Shown: in pieces, positions 1 through 8,155 of the stretch
Position numbering within the stretch: position 1 is the first letter of the stretch
Layout: each line of letters opens with the position of its first letter
NCBI RefSeq assembly: GCF_031457275.1
Contig: NZ_JAVDWH010000001.1
Span: forward strand, 1,178,001-1,242,000
Direction: 5' to 3'
Origin: Aeromicrobium panaciterrae
Lineage (GTDB): Bacteria; Actinomycetota; Actinomycetes; Propionibacteriales; Nocardioidaceae
DNA: 64,000 nt
Notes under the pieces: model-generated
Database searches by the model: none
What the model was told of the DNA's origin: nothing
Seen by the model: only the letters and a program-made list of their open reading frames with translations
Position numbers and translations under genes: made by a program

Positions 1-1263
1 CTCGAGCCCGCGATGGCTGACACCTCGACGTGGGCTGACTTGGTCTCCGGTCCTCGGTCGATGGAGCCCGTACCCGTCTCCTTCGACCACCCGCTGTGGG
101 TGCTGTTCAGCTCCGGCACGACGGGCAAGCCCAAGGGCATCGTGCACGGTCATGGCGGTGCGCTGCTGGAGCAGCTCGTCCTGGCTGGATTGCACGTGGG
201 TCTGCGCGACGACGATGTGTTCTTCTGGTTCACCTCACCCAATTGGATGATGTGGAACGCACAGGTCGGCGGACTCCTCGTGGGGTCAACCATCGTGTTG
301 TACGACGGCAGCCCCGCCGTCCCGACCTCCGATGCGCTCTGGCGCGTCGCTGCGGAACTGCAGGTCACCGTGTTCGGCGCAAGCCCGGGTTACCTGCAGC
401 TGTGCGAACGCGAGGGCGTCGATCCGGGCAAGGAAGTGGACCTTTCGAGGATCAGGACCGTCGGCATCACCGGGTCCGTTCTTCCACCGTCGGGCAACCG
501 GTGGGTCCGCGAACACATCAGCCCCGACATCCAGGTGGCATCGCTGAGCGGTGGCACGGACATCGTCGGGATCTTCGTTGCCAGTGCGCCAACCACTCCT
601 GTCTACGACGGAGAGATCAGCGCGATCGCGCTTGGCGTCTCGCTCCAGGTCTGGGACGACGACGGCAAGCCGGTCGAGCCGGGTGTTGCCGGTGAAATGG
701 TCATCACCCGCCCCATGCCGTCGATGCCTGTGTCGTTCTGGAACGACCCTGACCGCAGCGCGTACGAGGGTGCCTACTTCGAGACCTTCCCGGGCGTATG
801 GCGACATGGCGACTCCATCACCGTCACCGAGCGCGGGACGGTGGTGATCCACGGCCGTTCCGACTCGACGCTGAACCGGCAGGGCGTCAGGCTTGGGAGC
901 GCTGAGATCTACGCTGCGGCCGAGTCGCTTCCCGATGTGCTGGACTCGCTCGTCGTCGGTGTCGAGCAACCCGATGGTGGCTACTGGATGCCGATGTTCG
1001 TCGTGGCGGCAGAAGGTAGCGATCTTGAAGGGCTGCCTGACCGGATCAAGGCGCGCATCCGTGAGCAGACGTCACCTCGCCACGTGCCCGATGAAATCAT
1101 CATCGCTCCCGCGCTACCGCACACGCGTACGGGCAAGAAGCTCGAAGTGCCGGTCAAGCGACTGCTCCTTGGCGGCGATTCGGCGAAGGTGCTCAGCGCT
1201 GGCGCGGTCGACGACCTGACGGCCCTGAACTGGATCATCGACTTCGTAGAGCAGCGAGCCTGA
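1..1263 (+). CDS. Acetoacetate-CoA ligase (acetoacetyl-CoA synthetase), C-terminal part; 5' end outside the window
   Basis: An ANL-superfamily adenylate-forming enzyme that activates acetoacetate with ATP and CoA in the cytosol. The reading frame is open from base 1, so the first visible Met (base 13) need not be the start. About 420 residues are present; family members are about 650, so roughly the N-terminal third is missing. The P-loop-like motif FSSGTTGKPKGIVHGHGG is the form typical of acetoacetyl-CoA synthetases. Near the C-terminus PHTRTGKKLEVPVKRLLLG carries the catalytic lysine region and is again family-typical. An acetyl-CoA synthetase is the main alternative, but both motifs favour acetoacetate. 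The gene converges on the minus-strand SCO1664-family gene with a 3-bp gap. Confidence 0.9.
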   Translation, partial: LEPAMADTSTWADLVSGPRSMEPVPVSFDHPLWVLFSSGTTGKPKGIVHGHGGALLEQLVLAGLHVGLRDDDVFFWFTSPNWMMWNAQVGGLLVGSTIVLYDGSPAVPTSDALWRVAAELQVTVFGASPGYLQLCEREGVDPGKEVDLSRIRTVGITGSVLPPSGNRWVREHISPDIQVASLSGGTDIVGIFVASAPTTPVYDGEISAIALGVSLQVWDDDGKPVEPGVAGEMVITRPMPSMPVSFWNDPDRSAYEGAYFETFPGVWRHGDSITVTERGTVVIHGRSDSTLNRQGVRLGSAEIYAAAESLPDVLDSLVVGVEQPDGGYWMPMFVVAAEGSDLEGLPDRIKARIREQTSPRHVPDEIIIAPALPHTRTGKKLEVPVKRLLLGGDSAKVLSAGAVDDLTALNWIIDFVEQRA

Positions 1264-1266
1264 CGC

Positions 1267-2025
1267 TCAGAATGGCGGCCAGGGCACCGCGGGCATGTCT
1301 CCCGACGGGCCGGGGAACGTCGCGTTCTTGATGAGCCGGTCGCAGCGAGCACCCAGTGACGCCAGCTCCTGGCCCGTGAGCAGTTCCGCCAAATCTGCGC
1401 CGAGATCTCCGTCGAGTGCCGTGCGGACGCGCTGCACGCCCGTGAGTTCGTCGGCCTCGAGCTGTGCATCGATCCATCCCCACAGGACGGTGCGGAGCTT
1501 GTGCTCGGCGTGGAACGTCAGTCCGTGGTCGATGCCGTATCGGTGACCATCGACCATCTCGAGTACGTGGCCGCCTTTGCGGTCGGCGTTGTTGACCACG
1601 ATGTCGAAGACGGCCATTCGCCGTAGTGCGGCGGAGTCCTCGTGGATGAGCGATACGGGCACATCACGGGCATCGAGCCCGTCCAGTACGTGGTGCCAGC
1701 CTTCCCTTACCGCGTCCGCGGGAACGAGATCGACTGCGTTCTGGTCTGGGTCGACGTCCTGCCACAACTGAACCATGCCGACGCCCATCGGACCCTCGCG
1801 GAGCCAGGTGCGGGGGACGATATTCCAGCCGAACGCTTCCGACACGACATAGGCAGCCGTCTCGCGCCGGGCGAGGTTGCCGTCCGGGAAGTCCCACAAC
1901 GGGCGTTCGCCGGCGACAGGCTTGTAGACCACCGGCACGTCGCCGATGTGGCCGACGAAGGTCGCATTGGAGGCCGGCATGATCCGGCTTGTGAGGACCA
2001 GCTCGGCGGCGAGGAGGTCAGTCAC
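1267..2025 (-). CDS. SCO1664 family protein (PI3/4-kinase-like fold)
   Basis: A 252-residue conserved actinobacterial protein of unknown biochemical role. Sequence features recall the PI3/PI4-kinase-like or protein-kinase-like fold: an N-terminal VVYKPV lysine segment, then DIVVNNADRKGGHVL, which resembles a kinase catalytic loop, and YGIDHGLTFH with an Asp in the metal-binding position. The start is GTG at 2025, overlapping the stop of the DUF3090 gene by 4 bp (GTGA). This gene, the DUF3090 gene and the histidine phosphatase form a conserved actinobacterial trio (recalled as TIGR03843/03847/03848). Kinase activity is inference from motif shape. Confidence 0.85.
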   Translation of the reverse strand: MTDLLAAELVLTSRIMPASNATFVGHIGDVPVVYKPVAGERPLWDFPDGNLARRETAAYVVSEAFGWNIVPRTWLREGPMGVGMVQLWQDVDPDQNAVDLVPADAVREGWHHVLDGLDARDVPVSLIHEDSAALRRMAVFDIVVNNADRKGGHVLEMVDGHRYGIDHGLTFHAEHKLRTVLWGWIDAQLEADELTGVQRVRTALDGDLGADLAELLTGQELASLGARCDRLIKNATFPGPSGDMPAVPWPPF

Positions 2026-2582
2026 CGAAACCCTTCGGGCAACTCGCAGATGTGGTCATCAGAATCCATGGGCAGGCTGCACAGCGGGCAGAGGGGCCGA
2101 CCAGCGCCGACGACTTCACGCGTGCGCTTGGCGAAGGCGCGTGCTGTGCCGACTGGAATGCGTACGACGAGGACTTCTTCGGGCTCAAGCTCGTCCATGT
2201 CGAGCACTTCGAGCTCTTCGGCGTCCACCTCGATGATCGGAAATGCTTCGATGACGAGTTGTGCGGTCGTCGGGTCCCAACCCAAGCCCATCGCGCCGGC
2301 ACGGAACTGCTCCTCGATCGGCTGCTCGAGCGGATCGTTGTCGACCAGACCTTCGGGTGTCAGAGCAGGCACGCTGAATGGGTTGCCGTCCTCGGCCATC
2401 AGTTCGTCGAGGATCTCCTCAATGCGCTCTGCGAGTGCCGCGGACTGCTGCTTCTCCATCGAGACGCTGACGAGCTGTTTGCCTGCACGGGCCTGGATGT
2501 AGAACGTGCGCTCGCCGGGTTGGCCAACGGTGCCGATGACCAGTCGATCGGGCCAGTCGAATCCGTGGACGATGGGAGCCAT
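2022..2582 (-). CDS. DUF3090 domain-containing protein
   Basis: A 186-residue protein of a conserved actinobacterial family with no assigned function. I chose ATG 2582 (MAPIVHGFDWPDR) rather than the longer frame reaching 2693, because family similarity begins there and the upstream residues would run into the phosphatase gene. The C-terminus has CPLC and a later Cys in DDHIC, suggesting a small zinc-binding knuckle; this is inference. The stop overlaps the start of the SCO1664-family gene by 4 bp and the gene begins 10 bp after the phosphatase stop, so the three are almost certainly one transcript. Confidence 0.85.
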   Translation of the reverse strand: MAPIVHGFDWPDRLVIGTVGQPGERTFYIQARAGKQLVSVSMEKQQSAALAERIEEILDELMAEDGNPFSVPALTPEGLVDNDPLEQPIEEQFRAGAMGLGWDPTTAQLVIEAFPIIEVDAEELEVLDMDELEPEEVLVVRIPVGTARAFAKRTREVVGAGRPLCPLCSLPMDSDDHICELPEGFR

Positions 2583-2592
2583 GACGACCAGC

Positions 2593-3300
2593 CTAGGAGT
2601 CGGTGGCAACGTCCGCTGCGTGACCCGCTCCGCCGCCCACGGGCGCGTCCTCGGACGCAGGCTTCCCGCGCATCCATGAGAGGTCTCCAGCATGGGTGTT
2701 GGAGGCCACGACGTACGGGCGAGCGGACGTGTAACGGATGATCGACGCAGATGCCGGATCGACGTTGATCCGCTGGAAGAGATCGAGATGCATGCCGAGT
2801 GCGTCAGCCAGGATCGCTTTGATGATGTCGCCGTGGCTCACGGCAGCCCACACGGCACCGGCGCCGTGCTCGGCCTCGATCGCCGCATCGTGCCGCCGGA
2901 TTGCCTCGACAGCTCGTGCCTGCATCGTTGCCATTGACTCGCCGCCTGGGAAGGCTGCCGCTGCTGGATGGTTCTGCACGATCGACCAGAGGTCCTCCTT
3001 GGCGAGATCGCTGAGAGATCGGCCCTGCCAGTCCCCGTAGTCGCATTCGGTGATGCCCTTCTCGGTCACGACCTTCGGCTTGTTGGCTTGCTGGCCGACG
3101 ATCGCCTTGGACGTTTGACGGCAGCGCTTGAGCGGACTGGTGACAATGCCCACGAGTGGCACATCACCGAGTCGTTCTCCCGTGCGTGCGACTTGCTCGT
3201 GTCCGACCTCGTCAAGTTGGATGCCCGGCGTACGGCCTGCAAGCAGCCCGCTGGCGTTCGCCGTCGTACGTCCGTGTCGCACCAAGATCACCGTTGCCAT
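2593..3300 (-). CDS. Histidine phosphatase, MSMEG_4193 family (phosphoglycerate-mutase-like)
   Basis: A 235-residue cytosolic histidine-phosphatase-superfamily protein. The catalytic RHG motif is in VRHGRTTAN near residue 8. The second histidine is in VSHGDIIKAIL near residue 155, and the acid/base Glu region is in ITECDYGDWQG. The substrate is unknown. The C-terminus is Gly/Ala-rich and poorly constrained. It is the first gene of the conserved trio with DUF3090 and the SCO1664 family. The intergenic segment upstream is shared with the divergent AHSA1-ArsR operon. Confidence 0.88.
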   Translation of the reverse strand: MATVILVRHGRTTANASGLLAGRTPGIQLDEVGHEQVARTGERLGDVPLVGIVTSPLKRCRQTSKAIVGQQANKPKVVTEKGITECDYGDWQGRSLSDLAKEDLWSIVQNHPAAAAFPGGESMATMQARAVEAIRRHDAAIEAEHGAGAVWAAVSHGDIIKAILADALGMHLDLFQRINVDPASASIIRYTSARPYVVASNTHAGDLSWMRGKPASEDAPVGGGAGHAADVATDS

Positions 3301-3379
3301 GTGGCGAGCCTAGGTGCTGGACCCGGGGCCCGGTTGCCAATGATCGATGAGTAACCAAAGGGTTGCACATTGCCCGATC

Positions 3380-3407
3380 GTATGTGTAAGGTCGTGGTTA
3401 CACATAC
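3380..3407. promoter_or_regulatory. Palindromic operator candidate for the AHSA1-ArsR operon
   Basis: GTATGTGTAA (3380-3389), 8-bp spacer, TTACACATAC (3398-3407): a perfect 10-bp inverted repeat. It lies 16 bp upstream of the first AHSA1 start codon and just ahead of the Shine-Dalgarno GGAGGAG (3411-3417). ArsR-family repressors typically bind such dyads in their own operon promoters, so this is probably the site of the ArsR protein encoded in the same operon. Binding is inferred. Confidence 0.65.
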
Positions 3408-3422
3408 ATCGGAGGAGAACCC

Positions 3423-3875
3423 ATGAACACCAACACCATCGAGCGCGAGATCGCCATCGAGGCGCCCGTCGAGCGTGTCTGGTCGCTGATCACCCAGGCC
3501 GAACATCTCGGCACCTGGTTCGGTGACGCTGGCGCGAACATCGACCTTCGCCCGGGCGGCGCCCTTGAGGTCCGCTGGGACGGCCATACGCTGATTGGCA
3601 CTGTTGACGCGGTTGAGCCGACGAGCCGATTCACGTTCCGCTGGCATCAGCTGGACACTCCCGCCGGCGCAGATCTCACCGAGCAGAACTCGACGCTGGT
3701 GGAGTTCACACTCACCAGCGAGGGCGACACGACCCACGTACGCCTGGTGGAGAGCGGATTCGGCTCGCTCGCACTGCCCGCTGAGCAGCAGGTCGCGATG
3801 CATGCCGATCACAGCGGCGGCTGGCCGGTCGAGCTCGGCCACCTCAAGGACCACGCTGCAGTCGTGGCGGCCTGA
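3423..3875 (+). CDS. SRPBCC / AHSA1 domain protein
   Basis: A 150-residue START-like helix-grip protein. The N-terminal IEREIAIEAPVERVWSLIT and the GxxLEVRWDG / GTVDAVEPTSRFTFRW strands are typical of the AHSA1 (activator of Hsp90 ATPase-like) subfamily. Bacterial members of this subfamily are small ligand-binding proteins of mostly unknown substrate. A strong Shine-Dalgarno GGAGGAG precedes the ATG. It is first in an operon with an ArsR regulator (gap 0) and a second AHSA1 protein. This gene order is common in actinobacteria and suggests an inducible response to a small molecule. Confidence 0.88.
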   Translation: MNTNTIEREIAIEAPVERVWSLITQAEHLGTWFGDAGANIDLRPGGALEVRWDGHTLIGTVDAVEPTSRFTFRWHQLDTPAGADLTEQNSTLVEFTLTSEGDTTHVRLVESGFGSLALPAEQQVAMHADHSGGWPVELGHLKDHAAVVAA

Positions 3876-4193
3876 GTGATGGCCACCGACACCGAGGTGT
3901 TCAGCGCCCTCGGTGACGCAACCCGTTGGCAGGTCCTCACCTCGCTCGCCGAGCGTGGTGAGGGCTCAGCCACGGTGCTAGCTCGGGATCTGCCGGTGAG
4001 TCGACCTGCCGTACTTAAGCATCTTCAGGTGCTGGACCGGGTGGGTCTCGTCGGTTCTCGAAAGGTCGGTCGCGAGGTCCTCTACTCGCCCCGATCCGAA
4101 CGCCTCGACGCGACGGCGCGCCGGATGGCCGAACTTGCAGCGGCATGGGACACCAGGCTCGCTGCCCTCAAGAAGCTGGCAGAAAGCCAATAG
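3876..4193 (+). CDS. ArsR-family (metalloregulator-like) transcriptional regulator
   Basis: A winged-helix repressor of about 105 residues. VFSALGDATRWQVLTSLAERGEG is the classic ArsR N-terminal helix, and LARDLPVSRPAVLKHLQVL is the recognition helix region. No Cys metal site is visible, so it belongs with the non-metal members usually paired with AHSA1/SRPBCC proteins. The start is GTG 3876 directly after the preceding stop, or ATG 3879 one codon later. It probably represses its own operon through the palindrome at 3380-3407. Confidence 0.9.
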   Translation: MMATDTEVFSALGDATRWQVLTSLAERGEGSATVLARDLPVSRPAVLKHLQVLDRVGLVGSRKVGREVLYSPRSERLDATARRMAELAAAWDTRLAALKKLAESQ

Positions 4194-4208
4194 GCAAGGA
4201 ATCAACAC

Positions 4209-4691
4209 ATGACCACACAAGACAGAGCAGATGCGGCCACGCCTGGCCTGGCACAAAACGGCTACTCAGTGTCGTACGCGGTCGAGCAGTCACCGGAGGA
4301 GGTCTTCGCGGCCATCCTCGACGTCAGTGCATGGTGGACGGGAGAGATCGAGGGCCACGCGGACGAGGTGGGCGCTGAGTTCTCGTACCGACACCCGCCG
4401 CAGCACTACAGCCTCCAGCGCGTCGTCGAGCTCGATCCAAGCCGACGTGTGGTGTGGCGGGTGACGGACAGCCACTTGTCCTTCATCTCGGAGCCGGCCG
4501 AGTGGACTGGAAGTGAGATCGTGTTCGACATCGTGCCGGTGGCCGACGGCACCGAACTGAGGTTCACCCATGTCGGGCTGGTGCCAGACGTCGAGTGCTT
4601 TGGAGCGTGCTCGGCGGGATGGCTGCACTACGTCAGCGGGAGCCTGCGCAGTCTGATCACCACCGGCACAGGTCTCCCCGATCCCTGGTAG
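4209..4691 (+). CDS. SRPBCC / AHSA1 domain protein (second copy in the operon)
   Basis: A 160-residue helix-grip protein: NGYSVSYAVEQSPEEVFAAILDVSAWW at the N-terminus, and a C-terminal helix including the LRSLITTGTG segment. It is third in the AHSA1-ArsR-AHSA1 operon, 15 bp after the regulator, with AAGGAA as a likely Shine-Dalgarno. It is divergent in sequence from the first copy, so a recent tandem duplication is unlikely. The ligand is unknown. The stop abuts the convergent uvrA-like gene (gap 0). Confidence 0.85.
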   Translation: MTTQDRADAATPGLAQNGYSVSYAVEQSPEEVFAAILDVSAWWTGEIEGHADEVGAEFSYRHPPQHYSLQRVVELDPSRRVVWRVTDSHLSFISEPAEWTGSEIVFDIVPVADGTELRFTHVGLVPDVECFGACSAGWLHYVSGSLRSLITTGTGLPDPW

Positions 4692-7058
4692 CTAGCCCGC
4701 GACGTATTCGGCGAGGTGTTTGCCGGTCAGCGTCTTCTTGTTGGCGACCAGGTCCGCCGGGATGCCCTCGAAGACGACCTTGCCGCCGTCGTGACCTGCA
4801 CCGGGTCCGAGATCGATGATCCAGTCGGCATGCGCCATCACAGCCTGGTGGTGCTCGATCACAATGATCGACTTGCCGGACTCAACCAGACGATCCAGCA
4901 GTCCGAGGAGGTTCTCGACGTCGGCAAGATGCAAGCCGGTGGTCGGCTCATCGAGGACGTAGATGTCTCCCTTGCCAGCCATCTGGGTGGCGAGCTTGAT
5001 GCGCTGGCGCTCACCACCGGACAAAGTCGTGAGGGGCTGCCCGAGCGTCAGGTAGCCGAGTCCGACATCGGACAGGCGATCGAGGATCTTGTGAGCAGCA
5101 GGTGTGTCGGCGTCGCCGGCGGCGAAGAACTTTTCGGCTTCGTCGACCGACATCGCCAGCACTTCAGCGATGTTCTGTCCGCCCAGCGTGTATTCGAGCA
5201 CCGAGGCCTGGAAGCGCTTGCCATTGCACTCCTCGCAGACGGACTCGACCGTCGCCATCACGCCCAGCTCGGTGTAGATGATGCCGTTGCCGTTGCAGCT
5301 CGGGCAGGCGCCTTCGGAGTTGGAGCTGAAGAGTGCCGGCTTCACGTTGTTGGCCTTGGCAAACGCCTTGCGAATCGGCTCGAGCAGCCCGGTGTAGGTC
5401 GCTGGATTGCTGCGACGTGAGCCGCGGATCGCGCCCTGATCGATCACGACCACGCCGTCGCGACCATCGACCGACCCATGGATCAGCGAGCTCTTGCCTG
5501 AGCCGGCTACGCCTGTGACGACACAGAGCAGACCGAGCGGGATGTCGACATCGACGTTCTGGAGGTTGTGAGTCGAAGCGCCTCGGATCTCCAGAGCGCC
5601 GGACGACGTACGGACTTCGTCCTTGAGCTTCGCCCGGTCGTCGAAATGACGTCCGGTTGTCGTGTCGCTCTTGCGGAGACCATCGACTGATCCTTCGAAG
5701 CAGACCGCGCCGCCTCCGGCGCCTGCCGCAGGGCCGAGGTCGACGATGTGATCGGCGATCGCGATTGTCTCGGGCTTGTGCTCGACGACCAAGACAGTGT
5801 TGCCCTTGTCGCGCAGCTGCAGCAGCAGCTGGTTCATGCGCTGGATGTCGTGCGGGTGCAGACCGATCGTCGGCTCGTCGAAGACGTACGTGATGTCGGT
5901 CAGTGACGAACCGAGGTGACGGATCATCTTGGTGCGCTGAGCCTCGCCGCCAGACAGCGTGCCTGCTGGCCGGTCGAGCGAGAGGTAGCCGAGCCCGATC
6001 TCGGAGAATGAGTCGAGCACGTGCTGTAGACCGGTCAACAAGGGTGCTACCGAGGGTTCGTTGAGGTCGCGCACCCAGTCGGCCAGATCCGTGATCTGCA
6101 TCCGGCAGACGTCAGCGATGTTCTTGCCCTTGATCTTGGAGGATCGAGCCTCGGCGCTGAGCCGGGTGCCTTCGCACTCGGGGCAGGTCTGGAAGGTGAT
6201 GGCTCGCTCGACGAACGCCCGAATGTGCGGCTGCATGGCGTCGACGTCCTTGGTCAGAATCGACTTCTGGATCTTGGGGATCACGCCTTCGTACGTGAGG
6301 TTGATGCCTTCGACCTTGATCTTGGTCGGCTCCTTGTAGAGCAGATCGTCGAGCTCCTTCTTGGTGAACTTCTTGATCGGCTTGTCCATGTCGAAGCCGA
6401 AGCCGCTGAAGATTCGGCCGTACCAGCCGTCCATGCTGTAGCCCGGGACGGTGAGGGCGCCCTCGCCGAGCGACTTCTCCTCGTCATAGATCGCCGTCAT
6501 GTCGAAGTCGGAGACGGCTCCCATACCTTCGCAGCGTGCGCACATTCCGCCGAGATAAACCTGGTTCTGCACGACGGCCTTCTCGACGCGTCCGCCAGCC
6601 TTCTCTGTGCTCATCACGCCGCTCGCCTTGCGGGTGGGGACGTTGAACGAGAACGCCGTCGGCGGCCCGATCTGGGGGTCGCCGAGACGGCTGAAGAGAA
6701 TGCGCAGCATCGCATTGGCGTCCGTTGCGGTGCCCACAGTTGAACGAGGGTTGGCACCCATCCGCTCCTGATCGACGATGATCGCCGTCGTCAGACCTTC
6801 GAGGTAGTCGACGTCGGGACGTGCAAGGTTGGGCATGAATCCTTGGACGAACGCGCTGTAGGTCTCGTTAATCATGCGCTGCGACTCGGCCGCGATGGTG
6901 GCGAACACCAGCGAGCTCTTGCCGGAACCCGAGACTCCCGTGAACACAGTGAGTCGGCGCTTGGGGATCTCGACACTGACGTCCTTGAGATTGTTCTCGC
7001 GTGCACCTTGCACGCGGATCAGATCGTGGCTGTCAGCCGGATGTTCGGCGGTGCTCAT
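4692..7058 (-). CDS. UvrA-like ABC ATPase (excinuclease subunit A paralogue, short form)
   Basis: A 788-residue cytosolic protein with two ABC modules. Module 1: Walker [10 protein letters not shown] near residue 40, signature LSGGEAQR, Walker B VFDEPT. Module 2: Walker [10 protein letters not shown], signature LSGGERQR, Walker B VLDEPT. Zinc knuckles are visible as [24 protein letters not shown] and CEECNGKR. Canonical UvrA is about 950 residues. The shorter length fits the UvrA2/DrrC-like paralogues linked to DNA damage or drug tolerance in actinobacteria. It stands alone, with no uvrB or uvrC nearby. Its Shine-Dalgarno is buried in a hairpin (see 7060-7117), suggesting conditional translation. 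Confidence 0.9.
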   Translation of the reverse strand: MSTAEHPADSHDLIRVQGARENNLKDVSVEIPKRRLTVFTGVSGSGKSSLVFATIAAESQRMINETYSAFVQGFMPNLARPDVDYLEGLTTAIIVDQERMGANPRSTVGTATDANAMLRILFSRLGDPQIGPPTAFSFNVPTRKASGVMSTEKAGGRVEKAVVQNQVYLGGMCARCEGMGAVSDFDMTAIYDEEKSLGEGALTVPGYSMDGWYGRIFSGFGFDMDKPIKKFTKKELDDLLYKEPTKIKVEGINLTYEGVIPKIQKSILTKDVDAMQPHIRAFVERAITFQTCPECEGTRLSAEARSSKIKGKNIADVCRMQITDLADWVRDLNEPSVAPLLTGLQHVLDSFSEIGLGYLSLDRPAGTLSGGEAQRTKMIRHLGSSLTDITYVFDEPTIGLHPHDIQRMNQLLLQLRDKGNTVLVVEHKPETIAIADHIVDLGPAAGAGGGAVCFEGSVDGLRKSDTTTGRHFDDRAKLKDEVRTSSGALEIRGASTHNLQNVDVDIPLGLLCVVTGVAGSGKSSLIHGSVDGRDGVVVIDQGAIRGSRRSNPATYTGLLEPIRKAFAKANNVKPALFSSNSEGACPSCNGNGIIYTELGVMATVESVCEECNGKRFQASVLEYTLGGQNIAEVLAMSVDEAEKFFAAGDADTPAAHKILDRLSDVGLGYLTLGQPLTTLSGGERQRIKLATQMAGKGDIYVLDEPTTGLHLADVENLLGLLDRLVESGKSIIVIEHHQAVMAHADWIIDLGPGAGHDGGKVVFEGIPADLVANKKTLTGKHLAEYVAG

Positions 7059-7059
7059 C

Positions 7060-7117
7060 GTGTCTCCGTCGCTCGCGGTGGCTCGTTCACGGCAACCCTA
7101 GCGAGGGGCGGAGACAC
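7060..7117 (-). promoter_or_regulatory. Hairpin sequestering the Shine-Dalgarno of the UvrA-like gene; possible leader ORF
   Basis: Read on the minus strand, GTGTCTCCG (7117-7109) pairs perfectly with CGGAGACAC (7068-7060), which ends one base before the ATG and contains the only good Shine-Dalgarno (GGAG). Inside, TCGCT can pair with AGCGA, extending the stem past a bulge. The same segment is an open frame starting GTG 7117 and ending in a TGA that overlaps the uvrA-like ATG. A leader-peptide mechanism is therefore possible, but the peptide is inference. Confidence 0.55.
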
Positions 7118-7147
7118 CGCGCTTCTCCAAACCTGACCGACTCCTGA

Positions 7148-8038
7148 TCAGCCCTGGCGTGCGTGGCAGTACGCGTTGCGCTCGGCGGTTCTGGCCTTGG
7201 ACGACGCGAAGAGGCTGCGATACAGAACGGCCTGCGTGGTCGCGTAGGTTTCGATATTCGACTTGGCGATCGAGAGTGCCAGCGGAGTCTTCGCGAGTGA
7301 GAGCGCCTCGGCATTGCGCCAGACCGTCTCGCGCCAGCCAAGCATGATGGCGCCGACTGCTTCCTCGTCCAGATTGGCGAGATTGACGTCATCGAACCGA
7401 GGGTCGAGCTCGAGGGCTTCTTCGGAGAAGACCGGGTGGTAGAGGCTGTCGAGGCGCGCATTGAACCTGTTGTGGTCAGGCTTGTGCGACACGCCGTCTG
7501 CACCGGTGAGTCCGGCATCCGCCAGAACGTACGAGAAGTCGCGGTTGATGTGCGCGTTCATCGACAGCATGAAGTTGCCCAGTGCGCTGACCGAGCCGTC
7601 GTCGGCCGCCTGGAACGCGATACGCCAGGCCTGCGGGACGAGGTTCTTGCGGCCGGCGTGCCAGTTGTCGTACGAGTCGTAGTAGTCCTGTGCGAACGCT
7701 GCGTCCTGGTTGCGCAGCCACACAGGATCGTCGTAGATCCCTTCGTCGAGAGCGTCTCGCACGTTCTCGGTCACCCGGAGGTACGCCAGCGCGAACACCG
7801 CGTCGTGGTCGCATGTCGCACGCAGGGCGTCGTAGCGTTTCTCCATCTGCGCGATCGTCACGCCGATACACGTGGGACTGCCGTCAGCGCACTCGGTCGC
7901 GCTGGTCGGGTGGTACGGCACCGGCAGTGGCGGAAGGATCTCGATGATCGGATCCAGCGTGCCTGCGTTGGCCGGCAGTGCCGTCAGGCTCAAGCCGATC
8001 GAAACGGCGGCGAGCAGCATGCGTCGTGGGAGCGACAT
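7148..8038 (-). CDS. Secreted DUF5995 family protein
   Basis: A protein of about 296 residues with an N-terminal export signal: basic SLPRRM, hydrophobic LLAAVSIGLSLTALP, cleavage near ANAG. The mature part contains FMLSMNAHINRDFSYVL and a His/Asp-rich helical core typical of DUF5995, whose function is unknown. ATG 8050 also opens the frame. I prefer ATG 8038 because a -10-like TATGGT sits 7 bases before it, fitting a leaderless transcript. Two Cys (in ATECADG and PTCIG) could form a disulphide near the N-terminus. A DevR-like box at 8065-8078 lies just upstream. Confidence 0.8.
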   Translation of the reverse strand: MSLPRRMLLAAVSIGLSLTALPANAGTLDPIIEILPPLPVPYHPTSATECADGSPTCIGVTIAQMEKRYDALRATCDHDAVFALAYLRVTENVRDALDEGIYDDPVWLRNQDAAFAQDYYDSYDNWHAGRKNLVPQAWRIAFQAADDGSVSALGNFMLSMNAHINRDFSYVLADAGLTGADGVSHKPDHNRFNARLDSLYHPVFSEEALELDPRFDDVNLANLDEEAVGAIMLGWRETVWRNAEALSLAKTPLALSIAKSNIETYATTQAVLYRSLFASSKARTAERNAYCHARQG

Positions 8039-8064
8039 AGGCGCGACCATACGCGCTTTTCGGC

Positions 8065-8078
8065 GGGACGATGGTCCT
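8065..8078. promoter_or_regulatory. DevR/DosR(OsdR)-like box in the divergent DUF5995-usp promoter region
   Basis: GGGACGATGGTCCT. It matches the core spacing of the dormancy-regulator site as I remember it: GGGAC, 4 bases, GTCC(C), as in TTSGGGACTWWAGTCCCSAA. It lies 78 bp before the universal-stress start and 27 bp before the preferred DUF5995 start. A second such box is at 9555-9568. No DevR gene is in the window. Confidence 0.5.
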
Positions 8079-8124
8079 AAGGATCACGGCCCTGCGACCG
8101 TGCTCCCCGGTTTTGTTCTGCCCG

Positions 8125-8144
8125 ACAGTGGGAATGTCCACTGT
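8125..8144. promoter_or_regulatory. Inverted repeat just ahead of the usp ribosome-binding site
   Basis: ACAGTGG (8125-8131), 6-bp spacer, CCACTGT (8138-8144). It is a perfect 7-bp dyad immediately followed by the Shine-Dalgarno TAGGAG. It could be an operator or a 5' UTR hairpin. No family-specific match is recognised. Confidence 0.4.
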
Positions 8145-8155
8145 TAGGAGACATC

